A stretch of DNA of 57,412 bases from an uncultured Alphaproteobacteria bacterium (GCA_944393745.1 CALYBD010000060.1:1-57412); one strand, 5' to 3'. Positions 49,082 through 57,412 are shown, counted from the first letter of the stretch. The notes: generated by a model not told the origin, from the letters alone. Numbers and translations: made by a program.

Positions 49082-50616
49082 TGTTCTTCTTCCTCTGCGT
49101 CCGCTTCATCATAAGTGTCGTCAAGGGCTTTTTCGTTATACTTTCCGCCAAGCTCTTTCTTGCGAACCATTTTGTTCATATAGTAATTTGTCGCGTCTTC
49201 TTCATTTTTATAAAAGGTCTTTTTTATACAGTCCTCCAAACCTTGAAGAACGCCGCGTCTTTTGTTCAGACTTTTTGACTGATTTTCAGTATCAATCAAA
49301 CTATATGCCATTTCAAACGCCAATTCTTCATCAGGATAGAGTTCGTTCACCACGTCTTTCAAAATATCCCACTCATTCTTGCGGAAATCTTCGGAAGCAG
49401 TCCATTCAGGATCGTCAAAGGGCTTGCCAATCACTTCCTCATAGATTCTTGGAAGCGCATCGTCAAATTCGTGTTTTTCAAAAACCCAAATCCGTCGGAT
49501 ATTTCTTAATTCAGGCAAAGAAATCAATTCCAAATCCTTAAACTCGTTAGGCGCGTTTTCATTAATTTCTTTTTGAATGGAAAGCAAATCTCTTAACCAT
49601 TCCTCACGGATTTCTTTTTTATAAGGGCCGTGATGAAGTTGTTTATATGATCCAAACAATGCTCCGGTCATTTTTCTGAAAGAGCGGCGTTCGCGATCTT
49701 TTGTTTCATCTCCGAATTTGTTCCTAAATTCAAGTAACGGAGCTAACCACGCTTTTTCTTCATCGTTCGCGATCATAGCTTCCATTGATTTGTCTTTTTC
49801 GACCATTGTGCAAACCCAACACCCGAAACGACTTTTGCCGCAGCTTGGCAATCCCTTTTCAACCATCATCGGGCATTCTCCGTCTGCGGTCGCTCCGCGA
49901 TATAGGGTCAACAGTTCCTTGTTTGAGTATCCCCACGGATTTGTATATTGCATTAAGAACACCCAAACATCGTTGTCATTCCAATTTTCAAGAGGCGTAA
50001 AGACAAGCTCGTTTGCCATTGTTTGGCTCGGACTCAATAATTCCCGAACACGCAATTTTTCATAATATGTCATTGTTCTAGCGCGGTTTGCGCTTTCGGC
50101 TTTTCGTGTCCCAATCACCAGAATAATCTCGCCGTGTTCCGCGATTTTGTTTTTTACAAAGTTGTTTACAGGCTGAATTTTCAGTCGATCCGTGCACCAC
50201 CGAAGCTGTTTTCTCGGGAACGGATAGCCGCGTCCGATGAAATTCACCCAATATGTATTATCCATTTCAGGAGTCAGACGGTGAGTAACAAAAGGCAATC
50301 CTTGTTCCTGTGCGGCTTCATCTAAAATTTGAAGCGATCTTTTAACCCATTGGGATACGACCGGGGATTCGACAAGAGTATCCGTATTGATAATGTGGAT
50401 CTTTTTTCTGAATTTGTATTTAGGTAAATCTTTAAGAGCAAGCCAAACCAGTTGAAGCGTTGCTGTGCTGTCTTTTCCTCCCGAATACCCGATTACCCAC
50501 GGAATATCATCAGCTAAATATAGCCGTCGAACCGTTTCCATAAGTCCTTCAACAGATTCTTTTGTAATGGAGATTTCTTGTTTTGAGGTTTCATGTGCTT
50601 CATATTTTTCAGACAT
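49078..50616 (-). CDS. dndC: DndC, PAPS-reductase-like sulfur transferase
   Basis: A 512-residue ATP pyrophosphatase with the PP-loop SGGKDS at residues 45-50. Cys141 (RWCTDRLK) and Cys248, Cys259, Cys266 and Cys269 (CPMMVEKGLPSCGKS, FGCWVC) would ligate the 4Fe-4S cluster known for DndC. It activates the DNA backbone and transfers sulfur received from DndA. AGGAGAG precedes the ATG; the stop overlaps dndD. A long acidic tail (DEADAEEEEQ) ends the protein. Confidence 0.95.
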   Translation of the reverse strand: MSEKYEAHETSKQEISITKESVEGLMETVRRLYLADDIPWVIGYSGGKDSTATLQLVWLALKDLPKYKFRKKIHIINTDTLVESPVVSQWVKRSLQILDEAAQEQGLPFVTHRLTPEMDNTYWVNFIGRGYPFPRKQLRWCTDRLKIQPVNNFVKNKIAEHGEIILVIGTRKAESANRARTMTYYEKLRVRELLSPSQTMANELVFTPLENWNDNDVWVFLMQYTNPWGYSNKELLTLYRGATADGECPMMVEKGLPSCGKSRFGCWVCTMVEKDKSMEAMIANDEEKAWLAPLLEFRNKFGDETKDRERRSFRKMTGALFGSYKQLHHGPYKKEIREEWLRDLLSIQKEINENAPNEFKDLELISLPELRNIRRIWVFEKHEFDDALPRIYEEVIGKPFDDPEWTASEDFRKNEWDILKDVVNELYPDEELAFEMAYSLIDTENQSKSLNKRRGVLQGLEDCIKKTFYKNEEDATNYYMNKMVRKKELGGKYNEKALDDTYDEADAEEEEQ

Positions 50617-50625
50617 TTTCTCTCC

Positions 50626-51702
50626 TTACTTTCTCTTTTCTGAATTGAAACGGGCTTCAAGAATTTTTTCTTCCGGGGAAAGAGAAATCTTAATGATTTT
50701 TTTGATCTGAATTGCAGCAAGTTGAATGGCTTTTTCGCTTGTGAGGATTTTTCCGTCAGCTCGAACAACGCGGTATTTCCAATCCTTTGCCGTTCTGTGC
50801 CAATCTATTTTATTTAATAGTTCCAAATCCGCTTGAATATTGCTTTCCTTTCGATGGTCGTAAAAGAACTTTCCGAGCACTCCTAACGCCTGAATAACAA
50901 CGCCCTGAGTTATGATAAATTTTTCACGCAAATCAACTTTTGAAATCTCGCGTTTAAGCAGTTCTTGCCACGGCTCAATGTTTTTAATAACGGTTTCCCA
51001 AAAATGGCAGAGAAAGTCTATATCTTTTTCATCATCGCCGCCGCTCGCCCTCAAAATACGTTTTGTCGCCAGATAAAACGTGTTCAACGTGAACAGGTTT
51101 GATGAAAACTTCCCAAGATTATCCCGTTCCTTGTCTGTATAGGTGTTCAGAAAATCAATAGAAGAAATCACCGTTCGATTTATAACCGCTATTCTATCCC
51201 GATTGTCGTAAAGTTCCGCTATTGAGTTCGACGTTTTGACAGCATGCTTATTCAAATCGGTAAACATTTGTTGGCTTCGTTGAAGCCCTTCATCTTTAAA
51301 AAAAACAATGGAAATTGTTTCCGTTTTAAGGGACGGATCTTCCTTCAAAGCCGCTTGAAGTGATGCTTTACGATGTTGACCGTCGTTGATAAGAAACACG
51401 GCGCTCATTTCGACTTCAAGAATCCCTAAATCAGGGGAACTTGATGAGGGGATAAAATTGAAATGACCGTCAATCGAAGCGGATAATGCGGAAAAAACAT
51501 AAGAAGTCCTGTTTTTTAAGATGTAATCTCTGATTGCGGGGATTCTTTGTTCATTCACACGTCTTTGAGCGCGGAACTCCGGGGCAACGACATCGGAATC
51601 GTCAGGGAAAAGTTTTGATAAATACTCCAAAGGGAGCATACCAATAAAATACTCTTTATTGGCTTGAACCCCTCGAACAACAGGAAATCTATAAGAAAAC
51701 AT
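50626..51702 (-). CDS. dndB: DndB, DGQHR-domain regulator
   Basis: A 358-residue protein with the DGQHR motif (FLINDGQHRKASLQAAL) and the N-terminal family pattern SYRFPVVRGVQANKEYFIGM. DndB acts as a transcriptional regulator of the dnd operon in studied systems. I chose the ATG at 51702 with CGGAG upstream; an upstream TTG frame would run through the operator. The 28-bp palindrome is 12 bp before this ATG, consistent with autoregulation. Confidence 0.92.
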   Translation of the reverse strand: MFSYRFPVVRGVQANKEYFIGMLPLEYLSKLFPDDSDVVAPEFRAQRRVNEQRIPAIRDYILKNRTSYVFSALSASIDGHFNFIPSSSSPDLGILEVEMSAVFLINDGQHRKASLQAALKEDPSLKTETISIVFFKDEGLQRSQQMFTDLNKHAVKTSNSIAELYDNRDRIAVINRTVISSIDFLNTYTDKERDNLGKFSSNLFTLNTFYLATKRILRASGGDDEKDIDFLCHFWETVIKNIEPWQELLKREISKVDLREKFIITQGVVIQALGVLGKFFYDHRKESNIQADLELLNKIDWHRTAKDWKYRVVRADGKILTSEKAIQLAAIQIKKIIKISLSPEEKILEARFNSEKRK

Positions 51703-51713
51703 CGAAAACTCCG

Positions 51714-51763
51714 ATATACGCAAGTATATACTTGCGTATATTCCCAAGACATTTAAAAGTCAA
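51714..51763 (-). promoter_or_regulatory. dndB promoter with perfect 28-bp palindromic operator
   Basis: On the minus strand TTGACT (51763-51758) and TATACG (51740-51735) are 17 bp apart. The -10 lies inside a perfect 28-bp palindrome (51714-51741) with half-site ATATACGCAAGTAT. The transcript would start inside the palindrome, about 25 nt before the dndB ATG. I recall TACG-N10-CGTA as the reported Salmonella DndB site; here the same TACG/CGTA ends are 14 bp apart. DndB is the likely binder. Confidence 0.8.
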
Positions 51764-51772
51764 CAAAAATGA

Positions 51773-53914
51773 TTACAAAATCAGGTCGTATTCGTCGCAA
51801 AAATCATCAAGAACGGAATAGGCGTCAGAAAAGTTTTCTGAAGAATCCGCAAATTCTTTTATTCGTTTTAATTCTTCAAGTAAGAGGCTTCTTTCAAATT
51901 TTCCCGCTTCCTCTTCCATCATACCCAACGGAATATAAACCATAAAGTCGTGAATAATTGCTTCATTCTTCCCTTTATATCTTCGTAAAATGCGTCCACG
52001 TCTTTGAATAAACTGACGAGGATTCCGCGCACTAGCAAGGAGAAAAGCCGTTCTACATGCCGGAACATCAAATCCCTCATCTAAACATCTTATAGCGACA
52101 AGGGCGTTTATAACTTTATTCTTAAAATTATCAAGGATTTCATCTCTTTCTCTTTTTGTTTCACCGGACGTAAACCTTGATGTTTTCCAACCTAATTTTT
52201 GTGCGACCGTAGCAACCTGTGAAACTTGACGGACCAATTCCTTTTCTCCAGAAGATGTTTCTTCCTCTGTCGAACCATCGCCGCAGAAAAAAAGAGTATA
52301 TGGAGAAATTTCTGTTTTTCTTAAAATATCCGTTAAAATTGGCATCTTATTACGAGCATTTCCAAGCAATCTTGCCCGCTTTCTTAATAGGGCGGAAAGG
52401 GCTTCGTTTTCAAAGGAGGCTCCGCTTGCGATCATTTTAGAGATACTAGAACTAATCTCGATATATTCGTCTTGTTCATCAGGTTCCAAAGGAACAGCAT
52501 GAAGAAAATACTTATAAGGAGTCAAAACGCCCTGTTCAATGGCATTTTTAAGTGTATATGTAGCAACGACCCCATTATAATAATTATCAAGTCTTTTATT
52601 CGCTTCGGAATCCATATAACTATAAGGCGTTGCAGATAACCCTAATCTGAATCTTGCTTGTTTAGGAAGTGCCTCATACAATCCTTTTGAAGAATGATGA
52701 TGACATTCATCTCCGATGAACATCAGGCAGTCTCCGGGAATACGGGATATTTCAGCCTGAAAAGCATCACTTTGAAGCGTTCTATTAACAACAATTACTG
52801 CTTCAAATTTGCGACTGTCATTCAAATATGCTGTAATGCTGTCGTGTAATCGTCTAAACCAAAAGTCTTTTGAATTGTAGCATTGTATTGGATAGATACT
52901 AAAGTCCTTCAATGTTTCGCACCATTGGTCTGCCAGATTGACATAAGGAACAGATATAATGAGAAATAGTTTTCTTGAAGCACTAAATATTTTAACTGCT
53001 CCATATATTGATGTAATTGTTTTTCCTGCTCCCGTAACAAGAGAGAGAATGCCTTTCCCCTCATTTCCTTGCCATTGTCTTAAAGCATCCTTTTGATGTT
53101 CTTTAATACTAAACGGCTGTCCGTGAAATGTCATAGGAACGCACGGTAATTTTTCTATTTCAGTTGATTCAGTTCGTCCGCTCCATTTTTCCCAAACATC
53201 TTCTTCTATTTCTGGGGAGGGCTTATATTCTAAGGAAGCACTTTTTTTTACAAGCCATTTTTTTGCGTTGTTTGGGAAAGAAATAATCAATGTATTTTTT
53301 GATTTTTCATTCCATAATTCTTCAAAACTTTCAATGTGCGGTAAAAAATGATCCTCTGAATCTTTCCACGACTTAAAAACATTGATTGATTCAAAATTAT
53401 AATCCGGCGTCAAAGCATAAGGGGTTTCATTAGCAGACCCTTGAAATACGATTTTATTGTCCTCACGATCCACCATAATTCCGATTTTTTCGTGAAACAT
53501 TCCTTTGCGACGAATTGCGACTTTAATATCTAACTTATTATGAGCAATTAACCACGTCAGAGCGTCTAAGCGATTTAGCGCAAGAGAACTTTCCACTTTT
53601 TCAAATGAATTGATTATATCGTTTCCGATTTTAATGGATAATTCCTCAAGAGTATTTTTGATTTCATATCCGTTTTGAATCGCATCATATTCTTCGTTGT
53701 CAATTTCTGCACCTATAATTAGGCGCATACTTCCCCCATTGGAAATAAGCGAGGCAATACCCTCGGCGGCATAAGCCAAAATAGCAGACGAAAAGAAACC
53801 AACAGCACGATCATACCGGATAGATTCTTTTAAGACAGGGATATAAAAATCCTTGATAAGATTGTCCTTATCCGTTTTATAGACAGATTTTAGATTTTGA
53901 ATATCTGTGAACAT
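51773..53914 (-). CDS. PLD-nuclease/superfamily 2 helicase fusion, Dnd restriction candidate
   Basis: A 713-residue protein. Residues 1-200 are a phospholipase D-type nuclease domain with one HxK motif (KGMFHEKIGIMVD, then IVFQGSANETPYA). The SF2 helicase part has Walker A VTGAGKTITS near 300, the DECH box FIGDECHHHS near 390, and motif VI QFIQRRGRILRRY near 640. It resembles the family annotated as DNA phosphorothioation system restriction enzyme. It could recognise DNA lacking phosphorothioates and cut it. It is the third and largest gene of the upstream operon and overlaps the next-upstream gene by one base. Confidence 0.82.
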   Translation of the reverse strand: MFTDIQNLKSVYKTDKDNLIKDFYIPVLKESIRYDRAVGFFSSAILAYAAEGIASLISNGGSMRLIIGAEIDNEEYDAIQNGYEIKNTLEELSIKIGNDIINSFEKVESSLALNRLDALTWLIAHNKLDIKVAIRRKGMFHEKIGIMVDREDNKIVFQGSANETPYALTPDYNFESINVFKSWKDSEDHFLPHIESFEELWNEKSKNTLIISFPNNAKKWLVKKSASLEYKPSPEIEEDVWEKWSGRTESTEIEKLPCVPMTFHGQPFSIKEHQKDALRQWQGNEGKGILSLVTGAGKTITSIYGAVKIFSASRKLFLIISVPYVNLADQWCETLKDFSIYPIQCYNSKDFWFRRLHDSITAYLNDSRKFEAVIVVNRTLQSDAFQAEISRIPGDCLMFIGDECHHHSSKGLYEALPKQARFRLGLSATPYSYMDSEANKRLDNYYNGVVATYTLKNAIEQGVLTPYKYFLHAVPLEPDEQDEYIEISSSISKMIASGASFENEALSALLRKRARLLGNARNKMPILTDILRKTEISPYTLFFCGDGSTEEETSSGEKELVRQVSQVATVAQKLGWKTSRFTSGETKRERDEILDNFKNKVINALVAIRCLDEGFDVPACRTAFLLASARNPRQFIQRRGRILRRYKGKNEAIIHDFMVYIPLGMMEEEAGKFERSLLLEELKRIKEFADSSENFSDAYSVLDDFCDEYDLIL

Positions 53915-54393
53915 TAGAAATCTATTTTGCTTATATCTATAGAAGTCTGATTGCTGTCTTTCGGGATAAAACCTTGATCTCGCATACCTTGAATTATTGC
54001 TTCCCCTTTGCTGGGATCACCTCTATATTTTTCGAGCCAATTCGCTACGATTCTCATTCCTCCATGTGCATATTCTTCAAAAATTTTTACATAATCGCTA
54101 TCCTCTTTATCTTCTGATTTAGGTGCTTTAAGAGAGGGCGATAAGATTGAGATGTCTTTTTTCTCTGCAACACCAATAAGCATAACGTAATCGGCGTCAT
54201 TGTTGCTATCAAATGTGGTTGCTTTAATGGCGTTTTCATACTTTTTTGTAAGCGGTTTTCTTTCGTGTAATGAAAAACCTAAAAAAGCACAAAAACAAGC
54301 AAGACTCTTGTGTGTCTTAAACGGTTTTGGCACTAAAAGTTTTAATAGATTAGAATACTCTTCTGGTAAATTTACATCACGGGGTAAAGTCAT
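53914..54393 (-). CDS. Dnd-associated protein 4-like
   Basis: A 159-residue soluble protein: SNLLKLLVPKPFKTHKSLAC, FLGFSLHERKPLTKKYENAI, DADYVMLIGVAEKKDISIL, and IFEEYAHGGMRIVANWLEKY. This matches my memory of the family called DNA phosphorothioation-associated protein 4, which accompanies the helicase and an SMC-like ATPase. No catalytic motif is evident; it may be an adaptor. It overlaps the helicase start by one base and the SMC stop by 4 bp. Confidence 0.72.
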   Translation of the reverse strand: MTLPRDVNLPEEYSNLLKLLVPKPFKTHKSLACFCAFLGFSLHERKPLTKKYENAIKATTFDSNNDADYVMLIGVAEKKDISILSPSLKAPKSEDKEDSDYVKIFEEYAHGGMRIVANWLEKYRGDPSKGEAIIQGMRDQGFIPKDSNQTSIDISKIDF

Positions 54394-56453
54394 AGCGTTT
54401 CTCCCAAAGTAATTTCTTCAACAGAAGTGCCGTTAAAGTTTGAATTATACCTTGTTTGTTCGTATATTTCCCCATTGATTTTAATTTCATCAACGGGTTT
54501 AGAACCTCTTTCTCCGGTATTTTCTCGAACAAGGATATATTCTGCCCCAACGTGTTTTTCAATATACCTCATAACAGAAGCATCACCCTGCGAACCGGAA
54601 ACCAAAAGAACAACTTGGGAAGCCATTTCTGGTATAAAGTTCGCTGTTTGCGGTTTGTAACTGTCATCAAGTTGTCCAAATGGAGAATCAAGAACAAGAG
54701 GAGCTATTGTCCCCGGTAATAGATATTGAGATGTTGCATTTTCACGAATTTTAGCGAACCAAACTAATGCGGAAATAAAAGCCAGACTTAAAAGTTGTTT
54801 TTCCCCATTGCTTCTGCCTAAATCTGTTCCGTCAATAGCCATATCTATTTTGAAATCACTAGAAATAGATACCTTAACATTTTTACGCATTATACCTTGT
54901 AAAATCTCGTTGATTTTATGAGATATAACTTTAATAGCAGTCTTTTGATCTTCGTTTGATAAATCTTTCAGTTTGTTATAAATCAACCTCGTCAGATCCC
55001 GTTTTTTCATAAATAATTTTGATTTAAGGGTAGACCTTTCAGCACTATCGATTTTTTGTTGTAAAGAAGCATTGTCTTCTTTTAGACGATTTATTTTATT
55101 GTTCAAATTTGCGTCATTTCGGACACATTCATCACGTTTGGATAGCCATTCATTTCTTGCGGCTTCAAGTTGTTTAACCCGTTCTTCGGGATTATCTTTT
55201 AATTGCTTCCCAATTTCCTCAATTTCTCTTTCGCATTTTTTGATTTCTTCGTTCTTTTCTAAAATATCATTTTCTATGCGTTTGAGTGCTTGCGGTGCTC
55301 TAACAGCTTCTCTCTTTAAGGCGTCAATCCTTGATTTAACTTTCGTTAGATTGTGTTCCAATTCAAGAGGTGTTGCCAACTCTTTGAGGGATAAAATATG
55401 GCGGAAAGCCTCATCTCCATCTTCAAATGTTCTTCCGCAAATACATTCGTGAACTCGTTTCCCATCACGTTCAACAAAGTGTTCAAGCAAATCCTTTACA
55501 AAGGTTTCATTATAGGGACTTGGAATAGTCCCTTTTTTCCTTAAATCTTCCAAGAAATCGAACGCCATATCTGAAATCCCTTTTGCCACAAGAGATATTC
55601 CATTTTCTTCTATCCATTCGGTTTCAGAAGATTTAAGTTCTTCCAATTTCCTTTTATGACGGTATAAATCATACTCATATTCGCTTCTTCTTTTTGCTAA
55701 TTCAGCGGAGGCTTTAAGAGATTGAAGTTCTTTTGCCTTTTTTTGTTCTTCTTCCTTGGCATATTGAAGATTTTTACGGTTTTGGACAAGTTTTTCCTCT
55801 AAATCTAAAATTTCAGATTCATTAGAAGTAATTTCGTTTGAAGCCTTTTGGGTATCTAAATTAACAGTATTGGTTGCTATCTGTCTGTTATAGACTTTTT
55901 CAACTTTTTGAAGATCGTCAAGGGTGCGATCTAATAGATGGCAACCTAAAATATTCTTTACTGCTTCACTAACTTCGTCTTTGTTTTCTGTGCTTCCAAA
56001 TGCTGTTGCATTTTCTCCATCAAAGAAGAAATAGCGCGCCATATCATAGGGAATAATTGACTCCATAAATTTAGCTCCCGCTTCTGGCAGGGGGCGCATA
56101 TTCCCATCGTCCTCAATCATTTGGATTTTCAAATCTGATGTTCGTGAATCAGGTCGAATACTTCTGAAAACATCATATTGTTTTCCTTTGTGTTCAAAAG
56201 ATATTTGAACAGAAGCAGAAGCAAATTTGTTTTTTTTCAAGGCTTCTTCGTTGATAATATTATTAGGTTTCTCAAAACCTTTAGATACTTTCTCATAAAA
56301 GCACCAAAGGATAGAGTTAAGAAGTGTCGTTTTCCCAACACCGTTTTGTGCGTGAATAAGAGTGATGTTTTTTTCTGCATCTGTGGAAAAATCAATACGT
56401 TGCGTTCCAAAAAAGCAACGAAAGTTCTTCATTTCAATACTATAAATCTGCAT
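54390..56453 (-). CDS. DndD-like SMC ATPase of the restriction operon
   Basis: A 687-residue SMC/Rad50-type ATPase, distinct from DndD. Walker A HAQNGVGKTT is at residues 34-43; YFFFDGENATAF near 140 and VKNILGCHLLDRTLDDL near 170 match the equivalent DndD blocks, showing common origin. The long coiled coil carries a C-x-C hinge (HECICGRTFEDGDEAF). The C-terminal half has GRSNGEKQLLSLAFISA and Walker B LVLDSPFGQLDDSYK. It probably supplies ATP-driven DNA sensing for restriction. The start overlaps the 58-residue leader gene by 14 bp. Confidence 0.88.
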   Translation of the reverse strand: MQIYSIEMKNFRCFFGTQRIDFSTDAEKNITLIHAQNGVGKTTLLNSILWCFYEKVSKGFEKPNNIINEEALKKNKFASASVQISFEHKGKQYDVFRSIRPDSRTSDLKIQMIEDDGNMRPLPEAGAKFMESIIPYDMARYFFFDGENATAFGSTENKDEVSEAVKNILGCHLLDRTLDDLQKVEKVYNRQIATNTVNLDTQKASNEITSNESEILDLEEKLVQNRKNLQYAKEEEQKKAKELQSLKASAELAKRRSEYEYDLYRHKRKLEELKSSETEWIEENGISLVAKGISDMAFDFLEDLRKKGTIPSPYNETFVKDLLEHFVERDGKRVHECICGRTFEDGDEAFRHILSLKELATPLELEHNLTKVKSRIDALKREAVRAPQALKRIENDILEKNEEIKKCEREIEEIGKQLKDNPEERVKQLEAARNEWLSKRDECVRNDANLNNKINRLKEDNASLQQKIDSAERSTLKSKLFMKKRDLTRLIYNKLKDLSNEDQKTAIKVISHKINEILQGIMRKNVKVSISSDFKIDMAIDGTDLGRSNGEKQLLSLAFISALVWFAKIRENATSQYLLPGTIAPLVLDSPFGQLDDSYKPQTANFIPEMASQVVLLVSGSQGDASVMRYIEKHVGAEYILVRENTGERGSKPVDEIKINGEIYEQTRYNSNFNGTSVEEITLGETL

Positions 56454-56616
56454 CGATTTTTACAGCCTTGTCAATGTAGTTCTGAATCTTTTCCAATCGT
56501 TCAGTTTCATAGGAACGATTCTCTATTGTGAAGCGTTGTTCAATCTTCATTATTTCTCTTAAATGAAGCGATATTTCATCGTTCAATTCGTCTAAATCTA
56601 TGATCGAATCTGCCAT
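56440..56616 (-). CDS. 58-residue helical protein, first gene of the restriction operon
   Basis: A short acidic helical protein starting MADSIIDLDELNDEISLHLR, with IMKIEQRFTIENRSYETERL and ending VKIDADL. GAGGGAG lies at good distance before the ATG, and a promoter lies 28 bp further upstream. It overlaps the SMC start by 14 bp, so the two are coupled. It is easily missed because of its length. A coiled-coil partner or inhibitor of the SMC ATPase is possible; no family known. Confidence 0.65.
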   Translation of the reverse strand: MADSIIDLDELNDEISLHLREIMKIEQRFTIENRSYETERLEKIQNYIDKAVKIDADL

Positions 56617-56643
56617 CCAATGTCTCCCTCGCAGTTACAACAA

Positions 56644-56672
56644 AGGATAACCAAGGGAATATATGTTTTCAA
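56644..56672 (-). promoter_or_regulatory. Promoter of the restriction operon
   Basis: Read on the minus strand TTGAAA (56672-56667) and TATCCT (56649-56644) are separated by 17 bp. The start would be about 20 bp upstream of the 58-residue gene. There is no palindrome like the dndB operator here, so the two operons are probably controlled differently. Confidence 0.55.
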
Positions 56673-56909
56673 CCAAAAAAAATTACAGATTCAAAAGTCT
56701 CGAAAACGCTAAACGGCTCGCTCAAAAAATCACGGCTCATTTTCTATACTTCTTTCTCAATTTTTTCAGTTAGTGAAATCTTCGAAATTCAAAATCTTTT
56801 TATGGTTAGAAAAATATCTATGTCACCCCCTCATTTTGGTAATTGAATAATTTTGTATATGAAAAGTACACGGTTGTCGTGTGCTTCCTTTTGCAAAAGG
56901 ACATATACA
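56673..56909. other. Divergent intergenic region with a hairpin
   Basis: These 237 bp separate the defence island from the rightward genes. AAGTACACG (56864-56872) pairs with CGTGTGCTT (56878-56886) with one G-T mismatch and a 5-nt loop, 23 bp before the next ATG. It would fold in the 5' leader of the rightward gene and may be an operator. No other feature is seen. Confidence 0.5.
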
Positions 56910-57260
56910 ATGTTTGAGAAAAAATATAACAACTGCTCCATAGTCGGAGCGGAAGCAGCCGGGGTTGTTTACAGACGCGCCGTTCGCACAAACGGGTTTG
57001 GTCAGTGCGTTTCAACGTTCCGTCGTTTTTTAAAAGAGTATCAAGCCGCATACAGGTTGGGACAAGCACTGCCAACGCCTCCGGAACAGCTGAAAGTTTA
57101 TTTGAAATCATTGAAAGCTAAATTTCGTCTTGAAACGGACAATATCGAAAACATGGTTAAAGCGGCTTATCGAATAAGGCTTCCTCAACTTAAGAAGCAC
57201 GAAACCAATAGCCCTAAATCACACAAACGAAACACCGTCCGTCGAAACAGGAGGAAATAG
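56910..57260 (+). CDS. 116-residue basic protein of unknown function
   Basis: A small, Arg/Lys-rich protein starting MFEKKYNNCSIVGAEAAGVV, with VSTFRRFLKEYQAAYRLGQA and a basic end (KRNTVRRNRRK). AAAAGG precedes the ATG; a frame starting with TTG at 56853 crosses the hairpin and is less likely. It is followed 3 bp later by another gene. No family recognised. It probably belongs to the next mobile element or a host accessory operon. Confidence 0.6.
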   Translation: MFEKKYNNCSIVGAEAAGVVYRRAVRTNGFGQCVSTFRRFLKEYQAAYRLGQALPTPPEQLKVYLKSLKAKFRLETDNIENMVKAAYRIRLPQLKKHETNSPKSHKRNTVRRNRRK

Positions 57261-57263
57261 CCC

Positions 57264-57412
57264 ATGAAAAAGAATAAGACAATGAAAGAGCTGTTTCGGT
57301 CTTATATCCTAAGCCCGGAAGACAGAGATTACGCCTTTCAAAATGTTGATAAAGACAAGCTTCGTAAAGTGATTGAAGACTTTCCGAAGTATTTAAAAGG
57401 TATTCCCGTTTA
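57264..57412 (+). CDS. Partial gene at the right window edge
   Basis: At least 49 codons starting MKKNKTMKELFRSYILSPED and reading KLRKVIEDFPKYLKGIPV at the edge. GGAGGAAATAG before the ATG is a strong ribosome site. It starts 3 bp after the previous stop, so the two form an operon. The end lies outside the window. No function can be given. Confidence 0.6.
   Translation, partial: MKKNKTMKELFRSYILSPEDRDYAFQNVDKDKLRKVIEDFPKYLKGIPV

Noticed and set aside
52219..52440. Plus-strand frame inside the helicase gene
   Set aside because: It overlaps a well-supported helicase gene and lacks a ribosome site and family features.
51773..53914. DISARM or type I restriction helicase
   Set aside because: No methylase, specificity subunit or DISARM partner is nearby; the neighbours are Dnd genes.

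Overview
The window comes from a Gram-negative bacterium: it holds an outer-membrane secretin, an autotransporter beta-barrel fragment and spanin genes. Codon use and gene types fit a moderate-GC pseudomonadote, and an alphaproteobacterium is my best guess (inference; there is no rRNA or marker gene). Almost everything here is accessory DNA: two integrated phages, a recombinase remnant and a DNA-phosphorothioation (Dnd) defence island.

Region 1 (1-7440, minus strand) is a nearly complete filamentous phage (inovirus) in Ff-like order: Rep_trans-type initiator, ssDNA-binding protein, small membrane/minor coat genes, major coat protein followed by strong hairpins, TspB/pIII-like adsorption protein, pVI-like protein, Zot ATPase and secretin. 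Its left end lies at or beyond base 1. Its right end abuts, within about 60 bp, a serine recombinase that lacks its catalytic domain (7486-8778).

Region 2 (about 8670-44131) is a temperate podovirus with a T7-type virion: terminase, T7-type portal, scaffold, capsid, tubular proteins, internal virion proteins, a 1927-residue injected polyvalent protein, gp17-like fibre, holin, M15 endolysin and nested spanins, all on the minus strand and read as one long late operon. Its control region is lambda-like: a CI/LexA-type repressor, a divergent Cro-like protein, shared operators, a leftward early operon (DUF2303, VRR-NUC, replication protein with internal iterons, DnaC-like loader, DUF6362-like protein) and a rightward operon (DUF1351, exonuclease, RecT, SSB, YopX, serine integrase). 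No phage RNA or DNA polymerase is present. Candidate attachment sites sharing TTGGCTGGG lie inside the 3' ends of both recombinase genes. Crossover there would exchange the integrase C-terminus between the free and integrated states.

Region 3 (44139-45609) holds an orphan HTH gene and a truncated autotransporter.

Region 4 (45610-56672, minus strand) is the Dnd island. dndB-C-D-E-A has its own promoter, whose -10 lies in a perfect 28-bp palindrome. Upstream is a separate operon: a 58-residue protein, a DndD-like SMC ATPase, a small Dnd-associated protein and a PLD-nuclease/helicase fusion. These are probably the restriction arm; DndF, DndG and DndH are absent. The right edge (56910-57412, plus strand) has two unrecognised small genes, the second cut by the window end.
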